A stretch of DNA of 64,000 bases from Aquimarina macrocephali JAMB N27. GTDB lineage: Bacteria; Bacteroidota; Bacteroidia; Flavobacteriales; Flavobacteriaceae. The stretch spans positions 1-64,000 of the forward strand of contig NZ_JACA01000051.1 in the NCBI RefSeq assembly GCF_000520995.1. Reading direction: 5' to 3'. How positions within the stretch are numbered: position 1 is the stretch's first letter; the number at the start of each line of letters is the position of its first letter. The notes below the pieces were generated by a model that had not been told where the DNA came from, did no database searches, and saw only the letters and a program-made list of their open reading frames with translations. Positions 9,051 through 17,142 of the stretch are shown piece by piece. A program made the position numbers and the translations under genes.

Positions 9051-9878
9051 TTGAAAATTAATTTCAGGAAAATAGGTCGTAGATTTGCAAGATTTCTAGT
9101 ATTTATTATTATCCTGATTCTTTCTGGATACCTGTTTTTATACCTAAGGCAAGAGCGTTTTTTCTTTAACCCGAAAATTTTGAAAAAAAACTATGTTTAT
9201 TCTTTTGACCAGCCTTTTGAAGAGATCAATATCCAAGTAGAAAAAGATATTACTCTTAACGCATTGCTTTTTAAAACAAATACTACTAGTAAAGGTCTTA
9301 TTCTATATTTTCATGGTAATGCCGGGGCAATTCATGAATGGGGGACACGTGCTTCTTTATACACAGAAAACAAATTTGACATTCTATTTGTCGATTACAG
9401 AGGCTACGGAAAAAGTGATAGTTTTTACGAAGAAGAATCAGAAATATATAACGATGCCCAAAAAGTCTATGACTATGCAAAAACACGATATGATGAAAAA
9501 AACATTATTGTTTTAGGTTTTTCTCTAGGAACGGGGTTTGCCGCTTATACCGCAGCAAAAAACAATCCAAAACTCCTTATACTGGAAGCTCCTTATTATG
9601 CCTGGAATGATTTTATAGCAAGTATTGCTCCAGTACCAAAAATGCTTATCAACTATGAGATTCCTTCTTATAAATTCTTAAAAGAAGTAACCTGTCCTAT
9701 TCGAATTTTTCATGGTACTCATGACTTTCTAATCAAACCAGAAGAAAACTCTAAACGACTAGAGGCATTATATCCAGATAAAATCAAACATACAATGATC
9801 AAAGGTGCTGGTCATAATGGTATCTATATCACAAAACAATACTATGATGAACTCAAGAATTTGTTAGAAAGGTATTAA
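9051..9878 (+). CDS. Membrane-anchored alpha/beta hydrolase, TTG start
   Basis: A 275-residue hydrolase with one N-terminal membrane anchor (about residues 12-31). Oxyanion-hole motif FHGNAG, nucleophile elbow GFSLGTG, an Asp in HGTHDF and a His in GAGHNG form a standard Ser-Asp-His triad. It resembles the ABHD13/BEM46-like group of small serine hydrolases. The only start that preserves the anchor is TTG at 9051, 13 bases after the previous stop; no in-frame ATG lies upstream. It is the last gene of the glycosyltransferase operon and is followed 11 bases later by the convergent RluB-like gene. Substrate unknown. Confidence 0.78.
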   Translation: MKINFRKIGRRFARFLVFIIILILSGYLFLYLRQERFFFNPKILKKNYVYSFDQPFEEINIQVEKDITLNALLFKTNTTSKGLILYFHGNAGAIHEWGTRASLYTENKFDILFVDYRGYGKSDSFYEEESEIYNDAQKVYDYAKTRYDEKNIIVLGFSLGTGFAAYTAAKNNPKLLILEAPYYAWNDFIASIAPVPKMLINYEIPSYKFLKEVTCPIRIFHGTHDFLIKPEENSKRLEALYPDKIKHTMIKGAGHNGIYITKQYYDELKNLLERY

Positions 9879-9889
9879 AGATAATCGCT

Positions 9890-10774
9890 TTACATCATCC
9901 TAAGGTTAATCACTTCTTGTTCTGTAAGTATTCTCCAGTGGCCACGAGGTAAATCTTTTTTGGTTAATCCTGCAAAGATTACTCTATCTAATTTGACTAC
10001 ACTATAATTAAGGTGTTCAAAAAGCTTATGAATGATTCCATTTTTAGCAGATTGTAACTGAATCCCAATTTCATTTTTAGAAGCACCTTCTATATAAGAG
10101 ATTTCATCTACGTTTATAAAACCTTCTTCTAATTTGATTCCTTTCTCTATCTTTTGAAGGTCTTCAAATTTTAGATTACGCTCTAATTCTACATGAAATA
10201 TTTTACGAACTCCACTTTTATGATGCGTTAGTTTCTTTTCTAAATCTACATCATTGGTAAAGAGTAATAACCCAGTTGTATTTCTTTCTAGTCTACCTAT
10301 CGGTTTTAATACAGATTTAGATGCATTTGCTACTAGATCCATTACCGTTTTAGTTTTCTCGGGACTAGTGCTGGTTACGAAACCTTTAGGTTTATTAAGC
10401 AGCACATATTCTTTTTTATAAGGAGTAATGAGTCGTCCATCAAACTTAACTTCATCGGTAAGTTTTACTTTATATCCCATTTCGGTAATGGGCTTACCAT
10501 TTACCCATACGCTCCCTGTTTTAATATACAAGTCGGCATCTCTTCTGGAGCAAACCCCAGAATTAGCTACATATTTATTAAGTCTTATTTCATCAGAATC
10601 AGAGAGTTTTTTTGGTGCTGCATTACTAGCTTTTTTTGCTAATGCCTTACCTCTTACATAAGGTTTATTTCCATAATTGGATTTACCTTTATCATTTGCA
10701 TTCGACTTGCTCTTTCCTTTTCCTTCCTGTTTTCTGCTAGTTTTCCCTTTACCAGAATTATCTCCACGACTCAT
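9890..10774 (-). CDS. RluB/RsuA-family pseudouridine synthase with Glu at the catalytic Asp position
   Basis: A 294-residue protein. Residues 1-60 are a Lys/Gly/Ser/Asn-rich, probably disordered RNA-binding tail. An S4 domain follows (about 62-110, IRLNKYVANSGVCSRRDAD), then the TruA/RluB-type catalytic domain. The family's catalytic motif GRLDxxTxGLL reads GRLERNTTGLL here, with Glu163 encoded by GAA (bases 10288-10286). A Glu replacing the otherwise invariant Asp would normally be expected to impair catalysis. By fold and length it belongs to the RluB/RluE/RluF group that modifies 23S rRNA. It sits downstream of the nitrilase gene but has its own TATCTTTG promoter box. Confidence 0.82.
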   Translation of the reverse strand: MSRGDNSGKGKTSRKQEGKGKSKSNANDKGKSNYGNKPYVRGKALAKKASNAAPKKLSDSDEIRLNKYVANSGVCSRRDADLYIKTGSVWVNGKPITEMGYKVKLTDEVKFDGRLITPYKKEYVLLNKPKGFVTSTSPEKTKTVMDLVANASKSVLKPIGRLERNTTGLLLFTNDVDLEKKLTHHKSGVRKIFHVELERNLKFEDLQKIEKGIKLEEGFINVDEISYIEGASKNEIGIQLQSAKNGIIHKLFEHLNYSVVKLDRVIFAGLTKKDLPRGHWRILTEQEVINLRMM

Positions 10775-10789
10775 ATCTTAAATTTTGTG

Positions 10790-10819
10790 CAAAGATAATT
10801 GTTTAAAGCATAGGTACAA
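10790..10819 (-). promoter_or_regulatory. Bacteroidota promoter of the RluB-like gene
   Basis: On the minus strand, TATCTTTG (10797-10790) is preceded by TTG (10819-10817) with a 19-base spacer. This is the expected -33/-7 arrangement for the Bacteroidota primary sigma factor. The -7 box ends 15 bases before the ATG, giving a very short leader. Confidence 0.65.
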
Positions 10820-10825
10820 CAACTA

Positions 10826-11779
10826 TTATTCATCAAACCTAACTGTACTTTGACGCTTTCGATTTACATGTAACTGGGTCACATCTGGTCTCGAATAATG
10901 TCCAACAGGATCAAAATTCTGACGCTCTTGTAATACCCTGTTAAAATCTAAAGTTTCGATTAAGAGTCCTTCTTGATTTACTACAGGCTCCATCACCCAT
11001 TCTCCATCGGGACCAGCAATGCATGAGCCACCATTACCTAAAACATCAGGCGCTTTCTTTAAAATCTCATCCAAATGTGGAGTAGATTTAGGAAAATCTT
11101 CTGTTCTCATCAAACTAGAAACCGAAATCACATACGATCGAGACTCTCTGGCGATAAAACGAGTAATATCTTTGGTGTTATAATCACTCCCTGGCCATAC
11201 CGATATGTGTAAGTTTTCTCCCTGACCATATAATGCAGCTCTGGGTAAAGGCATCCAATTCTCCCAACAGTTTAATCCTCCAACAGTAAAAGCCTTTAAT
11301 GGATGTACTAACAACCCATTACCATCTCCCGGAGCCCAGGTTAATCGTTCTTCATATGTTGGTTGTAATTTACGGTGTACAGATCTAATCTCTCCCATTT
11401 GATCAATATATACCAATGATGCATATAAACTATGCCCTCCCCGATCCATTGGTCGTTCAATAATTCCTAAATAAATTGCAATATTATATTTGGCAGCAAG
11501 TTCGCATATGGTATCCAAATCTCCATTTTCGATAACAATCGAATTCTGGGCATAATGCGCATGAATTTCTTTTTGAATCTTACTGTCGAATTTTGCGCCA
11601 TCTGTTAGCGATACCCAAAACGGATAACCCGGTAACAACGATTCTCCAAAAACGATAAGCTCTGCTTTCTTAGAAGCTGCCTCAGTAATAGAATTTTCAA
11701 TTTTTTTAATTGTAGCTGTTTTATCTAACCAAACCGGAGAGATTTGAGCCAATGCAACTGTTAGTAATTGATTTTTCAT
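10826..11779 (-). CDS. Carbon-nitrogen hydrolase, nitrilase family
   Basis: A 317-residue nitrilase-superfamily enzyme. The catalytic triad reads Glu46 (FGES), Lys137 (HRKLQPTYEERLTW) and Cys171 (GGLNCWENWMPL). The CWEN context and the HRKLxPTxxERxxW segment are typical of true nitrilases (branch 1: nitrile to acid plus ammonia) rather than amidases, which usually have other residues after the Cys. Length agrees. No signal peptide, so it is cytosolic. It is monocistronic or weakly linked to the downstream RluB-like gene, which has its own promoter. The natural nitrile cannot be inferred. Confidence 0.85.
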   Translation of the reverse strand: MKNQLLTVALAQISPVWLDKTATIKKIENSITEAASKKAELIVFGESLLPGYPFWVSLTDGAKFDSKIQKEIHAHYAQNSIVIENGDLDTICELAAKYNIAIYLGIIERPMDRGGHSLYASLVYIDQMGEIRSVHRKLQPTYEERLTWAPGDGNGLLVHPLKAFTVGGLNCWENWMPLPRAALYGQGENLHISVWPGSDYNTKDITRFIARESRSYVISVSSLMRTEDFPKSTPHLDEILKKAPDVLGNGGSCIAGPDGEWVMEPVVNQEGLLIETLDFNRVLQERQNFDPVGHYSRPDVTQLHVNRKRQSTVRFDE

Positions 11780-12210
11780 GAAAATGTATTGATGATATAT
11801 ATATTTAAAGAGATTTTCAAAATATGATTAACAAATAGTTAACATGTAAAAAATTGATTTGCAACATGTTAAACATCACAAAAGTGATATGGTAAAACCC
11901 TAATTTAACCTTATGGTAACATTAGAACTCTATTAAAAACCTAAAAATCGGCATTATTCTAATGCAAATATTAAGGATTTACTATTCTATAACCAATTTT
12001 ATATCCATTCCTAAAAAGTAAACATATAAAAAGTATTTATTCTGCAAAGTTTAATTTACGTTAAAACATACCCCTTTTAACATAATCGTAATCATTGTAA
12101 TACATTCTAATAAAACAAAAAACAAAAATAATGGAGTATTCGACTCTACATTTGTCCTGTACAATTAAAACAAATAATAGTTTAAGCTCAAATCTTAAAA
12201 CATAAAAAAA
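11780..12210. other. 431-base divergent intergenic region
   Basis: AT-rich, with no reading frame I would support. It holds the promoter side of the nitrilase gene on one strand and of the small secreted protein on the other. A dyad TTAACATGT (11839-11847) / ACATGTTAA (11864-11872) with perfect 9-base arms and a 16-base spacer lies about 60-90 bases upstream of the nitrilase start and could be an operator. Confidence 0.4.
12147..12154 (+). promoter_or_regulatory. -7 box TACATTTG of the small secreted protein gene
   Basis: TACATTTG matches TAnnTTTG exactly and would give a leader of about 50 bases before the ATG at 12211. No convincing -33 TTG is seen. Confidence 0.5.
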
Positions 12211-12558
12211 ATGAAAAAGTTAACAATTTTATTCGCAGTATTCGTATTAGGGTCAATGCAAATTTTTGCTTCAAACAACAACCCTAGTAATTCGGAACAA
12301 CAATTAAGAAACCAAATCGCTACTCTTTTAGAGAATCCAGAATTTAATCTAGACAAACAACAACTTAAAGCAAGTATCGAATTTACTTTAAACGGTGAAG
12401 GAGAAATTGTAGTATTAACTGTAGACTCAGAAGATCTTGATGTGAAAAGTTTTGTAAAATCAAGATTGAACTACAAAAAAGTAGATTCAAAAATATCAAA
12501 CATAGGAAACAAAGTATTTAAAATTTCTTTAAAAATTTTAAAGCCAGAAGGAGTATAA
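12211..12558 (+). CDS. Small secreted protein of unknown function
   Basis: A 115-residue protein with a clear Sec signal peptide (cut about after residue 20, IFA). The mature part is charged, with no cysteines. It contains a beta-rich segment (LNGEGEIVVLTVDSEDLDVKSFV) vaguely reminiscent of small TonB-C-terminal-like domains, which are common as short secreted proteins in flavobacteria. It has its own promoter box and an intrinsic terminator, so it is a single-gene unit. A short consensus-like AAAAAA run precedes the ATG in place of a Shine-Dalgarno. I do not recognise the family with certainty. Confidence 0.75.
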   Translation: MKKLTILFAVFVLGSMQIFASNNNPSNSEQQLRNQIATLLENPEFNLDKQQLKASIEFTLNGEGEIVVLTVDSEDLDVKSFVKSRLNYKKVDSKISNIGNKVFKISLKILKPEGV

Positions 12559-12582
12559 ACTTTCTGCCTATACATTATTAAG

Positions 12583-12617
12583 AAAGCAGTTGTATGTATT
12601 TACAGCTGCTTTTTTTA
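12583..12617. terminator. Intrinsic terminator between convergent genes
   Basis: AAAGCAGTTGTA (12583-12594) pairs with TACAGCTGCTTT (12601-12612) through one G-T wobble, with loop TGTATT, followed by a T-run to 12616. It ends the small secreted protein transcript and overlaps the stop region of the convergent prenyltransferase gene. Confidence 0.8.
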
Positions 12618-13523
12618 CCACAGAATTCTATCCAGGATCATATGTACATCAATTAAAATAATACTAAATGTTCCTGCAACAATAATGAGTTTTAAAATAT
12701 TGTGTAACCAAACGTAATGTGTTCTTCCTTCTGATCTCCATATACCAAATAAAAATGCAAAAAGAAGTATAATACATGCATAAAAATATAGGTACATAAA
12801 CCCTATCTCATATCGAGTGAGTAGTAAATAAATAGGAACACAAGAAGCCAAAACCAAAACACTTACTATTCTTTTTGAGACTAATTCTCCATACACAATA
12901 GGTATCGTTTTATAATTCTGGGCCAGGTCTCCTCTTAAATTTCCCAAATCTTTAATCATTTCTCTCATGATCAACATCAAAAACAAAAATGTTGCATGAA
13001 CAAAAATAACCTCATCAAAGTTTTTATAATAAATGAATACGGCAAAAAATGGGGTTATCGCTAATAGAGAAGCAATAATATTTCCTATTATCGGAAACTT
13101 CTTTAGTTTATGGGAATAGAACCATATCCCAAAAATATATAAAGAAAAAAAAACAACTGCCCGAAAAGAAACATAGCTGGCACATACTACAGAAAGAAAA
13201 TTAAGGACAAAATACCCGGTAAGTTTAGTACGTTGACTCACTAATCGATCCAGCATGGTCTTTTGTGGTCTATTAATTAGATCTTTTTCTTTATCATAAA
13301 AATTATTAATGATATACCCCGCTGCAATCACTCCAGCAGAAGCTAATACAATAACAAATAAATTGGGATCCAGAATAACATCTCGTAACCTGATCTGAGG
13401 TGCTAAAATAAATATTGAAGTAAGATATTGTGCTAATACAATAATTAAGATGTTATATCCTCTAACGACAGAAAATAAACTCAATAACTTGAGGAAAATG
13501 AGTTTGTTTTTTCTGGTAAGCAT
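12615..13523 (-). CDS. UbiA-family prenyltransferase (geranylgeranylglycerol-phosphate geranylgeranyltransferase-like)
   Basis: A 302-residue polytopic enzyme with about eight membrane helices. The first Asp-rich prenyl-diphosphate motif reads NNFYDKEKDLINRPQK, matching the N(D/x)xxDxxxD pattern. A second cluster, MIKDLGNLRGDLAQN, supplies Mg-binding Asp residues. In flavobacteria this gene is annotated as a geranylgeranylglycerol-phosphate geranylgeranyltransferase-like protein, and the two upstream mevalonate genes fit an isoprenoid acceptor reaction. It starts 11 bases after the mevalonate kinase stop, so it is the last gene of a mvaD-mvk-ubiA operon. The true acceptor may be a quinone ring or glycerol phosphate; the sequence does not settle this. 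Confidence 0.8.
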   Translation of the reverse strand: MLTRKNKLIFLKLLSLFSVVRGYNILIIVLAQYLTSIFILAPQIRLRDVILDPNLFVIVLASAGVIAAGYIINNFYDKEKDLINRPQKTMLDRLVSQRTKLTGYFVLNFLSVVCASYVSFRAVVFFSLYIFGIWFYSHKLKKFPIIGNIIASLLAITPFFAVFIYYKNFDEVIFVHATFLFLMLIMREMIKDLGNLRGDLAQNYKTIPIVYGELVSKRIVSVLVLASCVPIYLLLTRYEIGFMYLYFYACIILLFAFLFGIWRSEGRTHYVWLHNILKLIIVAGTFSIILIDVHMILDRILW

Positions 13524-13534
13524 AACAATGCTTA

Positions 13535-14470
13535 TTAAAAATTGTAGACTACCTCTAACTTATAATCCTTAAGCGAGGCCTGTGCTTTGTCAAAATCTTG
13601 TGTAAATCCTAAAATATAACCACCGCCTCCAGAGCCACATAACTTAAGATAGTAGTCATTGGTTTCTATACCATGTTTCCATAATGTATGAAATTGCTTT
13701 GGTATCATTGGCTTAAAATTATCTAAAACCACATGAGAAAGCTCTTTTATATTAAAGAATAGGGATTTAACATCTCCTTTTAAGAAATCCTCTACACAAG
13801 CGTCTGTATATTTTACAAACTGATTTTTGAGCATACTACGAAAACCTTCTTGCTTCATGTTTTCCATAAAAATACTAACCATTGGTGCAGTCTCACCAAC
13901 AATGCCACTATCTAACAAAAAAACAGCACCTTTTTTATTTTCTACACTTTGCGAAGGAATTCCTGCCGGCTCAATATTGTCTTTAGAGTGAATAAGAATA
14001 GGTAAACTAAGGTAACTATTTAATGGATCCAGACCAGAGCTCTTTCCGTGAAAGAAAGATTCCATAAGTCCAAAAATCTCTTTGAGTTTTAATAATTTAT
14101 CCCGGGTAAGATTTTCTAATACTGTAATTTTGTTATCTGCATATTTATCATAAATAGCGGCTACTAATGCGCCACTACTTCCTACTCCATATCCCTGAGG
14201 AATACTACTATCAAAATACATCCCAGAATTGATATCAGAATGAAGTTTATCGAAATCAAACTTTACGACTCCTTTATTCTGAATTTCTTCAAGATAGGTT
14301 ACAAAATTCTTAAGGTTTTCATTTGATTGTACAGCCTCTTCATCAGGTGTTTCTGACACTTTTAATGCACCTTTAAAAAAATTATATGGTATAGAAAGAC
14401 CTTTAGAGTCTTTAATAATACCATATTCTCCAAACAAAAGAATTTTAGAATAAAATAACGGTCCTTTCAT
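13535..14470 (-). CDS. Mevalonate kinase-like GHMP kinase
   Basis: A 311-residue GHMP-superfamily kinase. The ATP-binding loop motif PxxxGLGSSG appears as PQGYGVGSSGAL. An acidic motif follows (SGLDPLNSYLSLP, with the catalytic Asp), and a C-terminal glycine-rich motif reads LCGSGGGGYILGF. In this operon it would phosphorylate mevalonate, feeding the pathway to isopentenyl diphosphate. It lies 150 bases downstream of mvaD on the same strand and just upstream of the prenyltransferase. No phosphomevalonate kinase is seen in the window. Mevalonate kinase is the best call; phosphomevalonate kinase is an alternative within the same fold. Confidence 0.8.
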   Translation of the reverse strand: MKGPLFYSKILLFGEYGIIKDSKGLSIPYNFFKGALKVSETPDEEAVQSNENLKNFVTYLEEIQNKGVVKFDFDKLHSDINSGMYFDSSIPQGYGVGSSGALVAAIYDKYADNKITVLENLTRDKLLKLKEIFGLMESFFHGKSSGLDPLNSYLSLPILIHSKDNIEPAGIPSQSVENKKGAVFLLDSGIVGETAPMVSIFMENMKQEGFRSMLKNQFVKYTDACVEDFLKGDVKSLFFNIKELSHVVLDNFKPMIPKQFHTLWKHGIETNDYYLKLCGSGGGGYILGFTQDFDKAQASLKDYKLEVVYNF

Positions 14471-14620
14471 CTATCTATATGTGTTGTTTTAGAGGTTAGA
14501 TGGAATCTTTGATGATTAAAATAATCATTACCTTGTATGGTTAAAGACTTTTTTAATCGAGTCGATTTCATTATCTCTATAAATAGTTATATCTAAATTT
14601 GTCGCCTTACTAGGATAAAG

Positions 14621-15706
14621 TTACACTATTTTTGCACCTAATCCTATTTTGTCGCAAATATACTGCCCATTCTGACAATACGCAACTAAGTCGTTGGTAA
14701 TGAAATCTAAAACTTGATTTTTTTCTGTATTTGGATACAAAACATGAACATTTGCTCCTGCATCCAGCGTAAAACAAACTTTAGATCCTGTTGTTTCACG
14801 ATACTCCCAAATTTTATGAATTACAGATAACGTATTCGGTTTCATTAATATAAAATAAGGTAAAGAAGTCATCATCATTGCATGTAGTGTCAATGCTTCA
14901 CTTTCTACTACTGTGATAAAAGCATCTAAATCTCCGATAATTAATGTTTCTTTTAATTTAGCAATATTACCAGTTGCTTGTTCAAATCGTTTTGCTGCAA
15001 AGGGATGACCGTGCATTAAATTATGACCAACAGTACTACTTACTTGTTTTTCTCCTTTATCAATTAATAAAATTGTATCCTGATAGTCATCAAAATTTTG
15101 ATGCACAGGAAACGGAAATGGTATTGCATACGCATCACTACTCCCACTTAAATCTGGATGTTCTCCCCAAACGGTAACAGGTCCCTCTATACTTCGACAT
15201 GCGCTCCCCGAACCCAAACGAGCCAAAAATGAAGATTTCTGAAGGTATTCTGAATCCGAAATACCTGGGTTTATCTTTTTTTCTAACTGCATCAGGCAAT
15301 ACGCCAGCGCACTCATCCCACTAGCTGATGATGCAATCCCACTACTATGCGGAAATGTGTTACTGGTTTCTATTCTGAATGTATATTGTTTGAGGAAAGG
15401 GAGATATTCTTGAATCCTTTCAAAAAAACTTTGAATCTTAGGTTTAAAATCTGGTTTAGGTTTTCCTTCAAAAAGGAGTTCGAAATCAAAACCTTCCTCT
15501 ACACTATCTCGTCTTTTATACGTTAAACTTGTTGTTGTTTTACAATTATCCAATGTAAAACTAATCGATGCATTTTCAGGCAATTGCACTGGTCTTTTAC
15601 CCCAATATTTAACTAAAGCAATATTGCTGGGTGAAGTGCAAGTTACCATACCTTCTTCAGGTAAATTTGAAACTATAGGTGAGATAAATTCTGGATAATC
15701 CGTCAT
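14621..15706 (-). CDS. mvaD: Diphosphomevalonate decarboxylase
   Basis: A 361-residue GHMP-fold enzyme that converts mevalonate diphosphate to isopentenyl diphosphate with ATP. Typical landmarks: NIALVKYWGKR near the N-terminus (about residues 27-37), a phosphate-binding segment SGIASSASGMSALA, GSGSACRSIEGP and the catalytic Asp region LDAGANVHVLYP. Length is normal. It is the first gene of the isoprenoid operon and has a TATCTTTG box 20 bases upstream. It establishes that this organism uses the mevalonate rather than the MEP route, as many marine Flavobacteriaceae do. Confidence 0.93.
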   Translation of the reverse strand: MTDYPEFISPIVSNLPEEGMVTCTSPSNIALVKYWGKRPVQLPENASISFTLDNCKTTTSLTYKRRDSVEEGFDFELLFEGKPKPDFKPKIQSFFERIQEYLPFLKQYTFRIETSNTFPHSSGIASSASGMSALAYCLMQLEKKINPGISDSEYLQKSSFLARLGSGSACRSIEGPVTVWGEHPDLSGSSDAYAIPFPFPVHQNFDDYQDTILLIDKGEKQVSSTVGHNLMHGHPFAAKRFEQATGNIAKLKETLIIGDLDAFITVVESEALTLHAMMMTSLPYFILMKPNTLSVIHKIWEYRETTGSKVCFTLDAGANVHVLYPNTEKNQVLDFITNDLVAYCQNGQYICDKIGLGAKIV

Positions 15707-15726
15707 AAGTATGCAATGATTTTGAG

Positions 15727-15734
15727 CAAAGATA
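15727..15734 (-). promoter_or_regulatory. -7 box TATCTTTG of the mvaD operon
   Basis: On the minus strand TATCTTTG (15734-15727) ends 20 bases before the mvaD ATG. No clear -33 TTG is seen. The rest of the 15707-15990 gap is AT-rich and also carries the divergent tspO promoter region; nothing else is recognisable in it. Confidence 0.55.
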
Positions 15735-15990
15735 AGCGTATCGTATATTTTAACCCGTTTTATGCATTAGAAAATCTAGTATACCCCAAAATTATTTCAA
15801 GCATTATCACTTCACTTTGTTTTTTAATTTAATCTGGATTTATCCATAATGAGGCAATACAAATTCTAAGAAAACACGAGTCTGTAATGTACTTTTAAGT
15901 TTCATCATAAAGTTCTAATGCATAAAGCCGGTTTAAGCGCATTGGTAGTAAAAATAAATTGCTATTTTAGTACTGTGCTAACTTGTTTCA

Positions 15991-16464
15991 ATGAAAAAAA
16001 AGTTATTTCGGATTGGTATTGCGGTATTGATATGCGGTTTAATCGGTTTTTTGAGTAGTATTGCTACTCAAACTTCTGTTAATACTTGGTATGCTGCCTT
16101 AAACAAGCCTTCTTTTACTCCGCCAAATTGGATTTTTGGACCAATGTGGATTCTGCTGTATATTATGATGGGAGTTGCAGCTGGAATTGTTTGGAGCAAA
16201 GGCTTTTATCATAAATGGGTAAAAACTGCGTTATATCATTTTGGGTTTCAATTGTTACTCAATGCTGCGTGGTCTATTTTTTTCTTTGGATTACAAAACC
16301 CGTTGATTGCATTACTGGATATAATTGCCCTATTTATCCTATTGCTGTTTACCATTAAATGGTTTACCGTAGTAAATTCTACCGCTGCCTACCTACTTAT
16401 CCCTTACGTTGTTTGGGTTGCTTTTGCGACTGCATTAAATTTTGGCATATGGCAACTAAATTAA
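15991..16464 (+). CDS. TspO/MBR family protein
   Basis: A 157-residue integral membrane protein with five hydrophobic helices, the expected size. The diagnostic loop W-x-x-x-L-x-K-P-S-F-T-P-P is present (NTWYAALNKPSFTPP, about residues 31-45), followed by WIFGPMWILLYIMMGVA and a central WSIFFFGLQNP segment. TspO proteins bind tetrapyrroles and cholesterol-like ligands and modulate porphyrin and stress responses. It is divergent from mvaD, and the TetR gene follows 26 bases later on the same strand, so the pair may form a small regulated unit. Confidence 0.9.
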   Translation: MKKKLFRIGIAVLICGLIGFLSSIATQTSVNTWYAALNKPSFTPPNWIFGPMWILLYIMMGVAAGIVWSKGFYHKWVKTALYHFGFQLLLNAAWSIFFFGLQNPLIALLDIIALFILLLFTIKWFTVVNSTAAYLLIPYVVWVAFATALNFGIWQLN

Positions 16465-16490
16465 ACCAGGAATAAGGAATATGATTTTTT

Positions 16491-17060
16491 ATGAGTAAAA
16501 AAGCAATAGTCTTACAGACTACTCTAGAATTAATAACTAAACAAGGTATTCATGCCACTTCTCTTTCTCAAATTATTAAAGAATCAGGCGTAGCAAATGG
16601 AACAGTATATCACCATTTTAAAAACAAAGAAGAGATTATTACAGAACTCTATTTGATGCTCACCCAGGATTTTGGTACGGTCGTCATGCGTAATATCCCA
16701 GAAGACGACATAAAGAAACAATTTACCGTGATGTGGCTCAATCTATTCTATTATTTTGTCAATAACCCCCTTGCTTTTATATTTTCTGAACAGATTGCAC
16801 GTTCTCCAGAAATTCCTCAATCCTTAAAGGATAAAGCAAGGCAATACTATGGTGAAATCGAAAGCTATTTTAAAAAAGGGGTAAAACAAAAAATGTTTAA
16901 ATCTTATAACACCCTTATTATGGAAGAGCTCTTCTTTGGTAATGTGGTATCATTAGTAAAGATTCATGAGAATGAACAAGTAAAATTACAAGAAAAACAT
17001 ATCAATCAAGCTATTGAGATCTCCTGGAGAGGTTTTTTGAAAGATCAGACAATCATTTAA
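16491..17060 (+). CDS. TetR/AcrR family transcriptional regulator
   Basis: A 189-residue regulator. The N-terminal TetR helix-turn-helix is clear (residues about 8-50, ending GVANGTVYHHFKNKEEII). The C-terminal ligand domain is unclassified. It lies 26 bases downstream of tspO and probably shares its transcript. No operator palindrome is obvious directly in front of it. It may regulate tspO or a distant gene; the target cannot be fixed from sequence. Confidence 0.87.
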   Translation: MSKKAIVLQTTLELITKQGIHATSLSQIIKESGVANGTVYHHFKNKEEIITELYLMLTQDFGTVVMRNIPEDDIKKQFTVMWLNLFYYFVNNPLAFIFSEQIARSPEIPQSLKDKARQYYGEIESYFKKGVKQKMFKSYNTLIMEELFFGNVVSLVKIHENEQVKLQEKHINQAIEISWRGFLKDQTII

Positions 17061-17084
17061 TACAAATTAATAGATAAAATTGTT

Positions 17085-17119
17085 ATAAAAAACACATCCT
17101 GCTTTTCAGCAGGATGTGT
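17085..17119 (-). terminator. Intrinsic terminator of the minus-strand secreted protein gene
   Basis: ACACATCCTGCT (17092-17103) and AGCAGGATGTGT (17108-17119) form a perfect 12-base stem with a 4-base loop. On the minus strand the stem is followed by a run of six T, so it ends the gene at 17143-17931. It may also help stop the convergent TetR transcript. Confidence 0.85.
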
Positions 17120-17142
17120 CTAACTTAGTCTTAGTATTTTAA

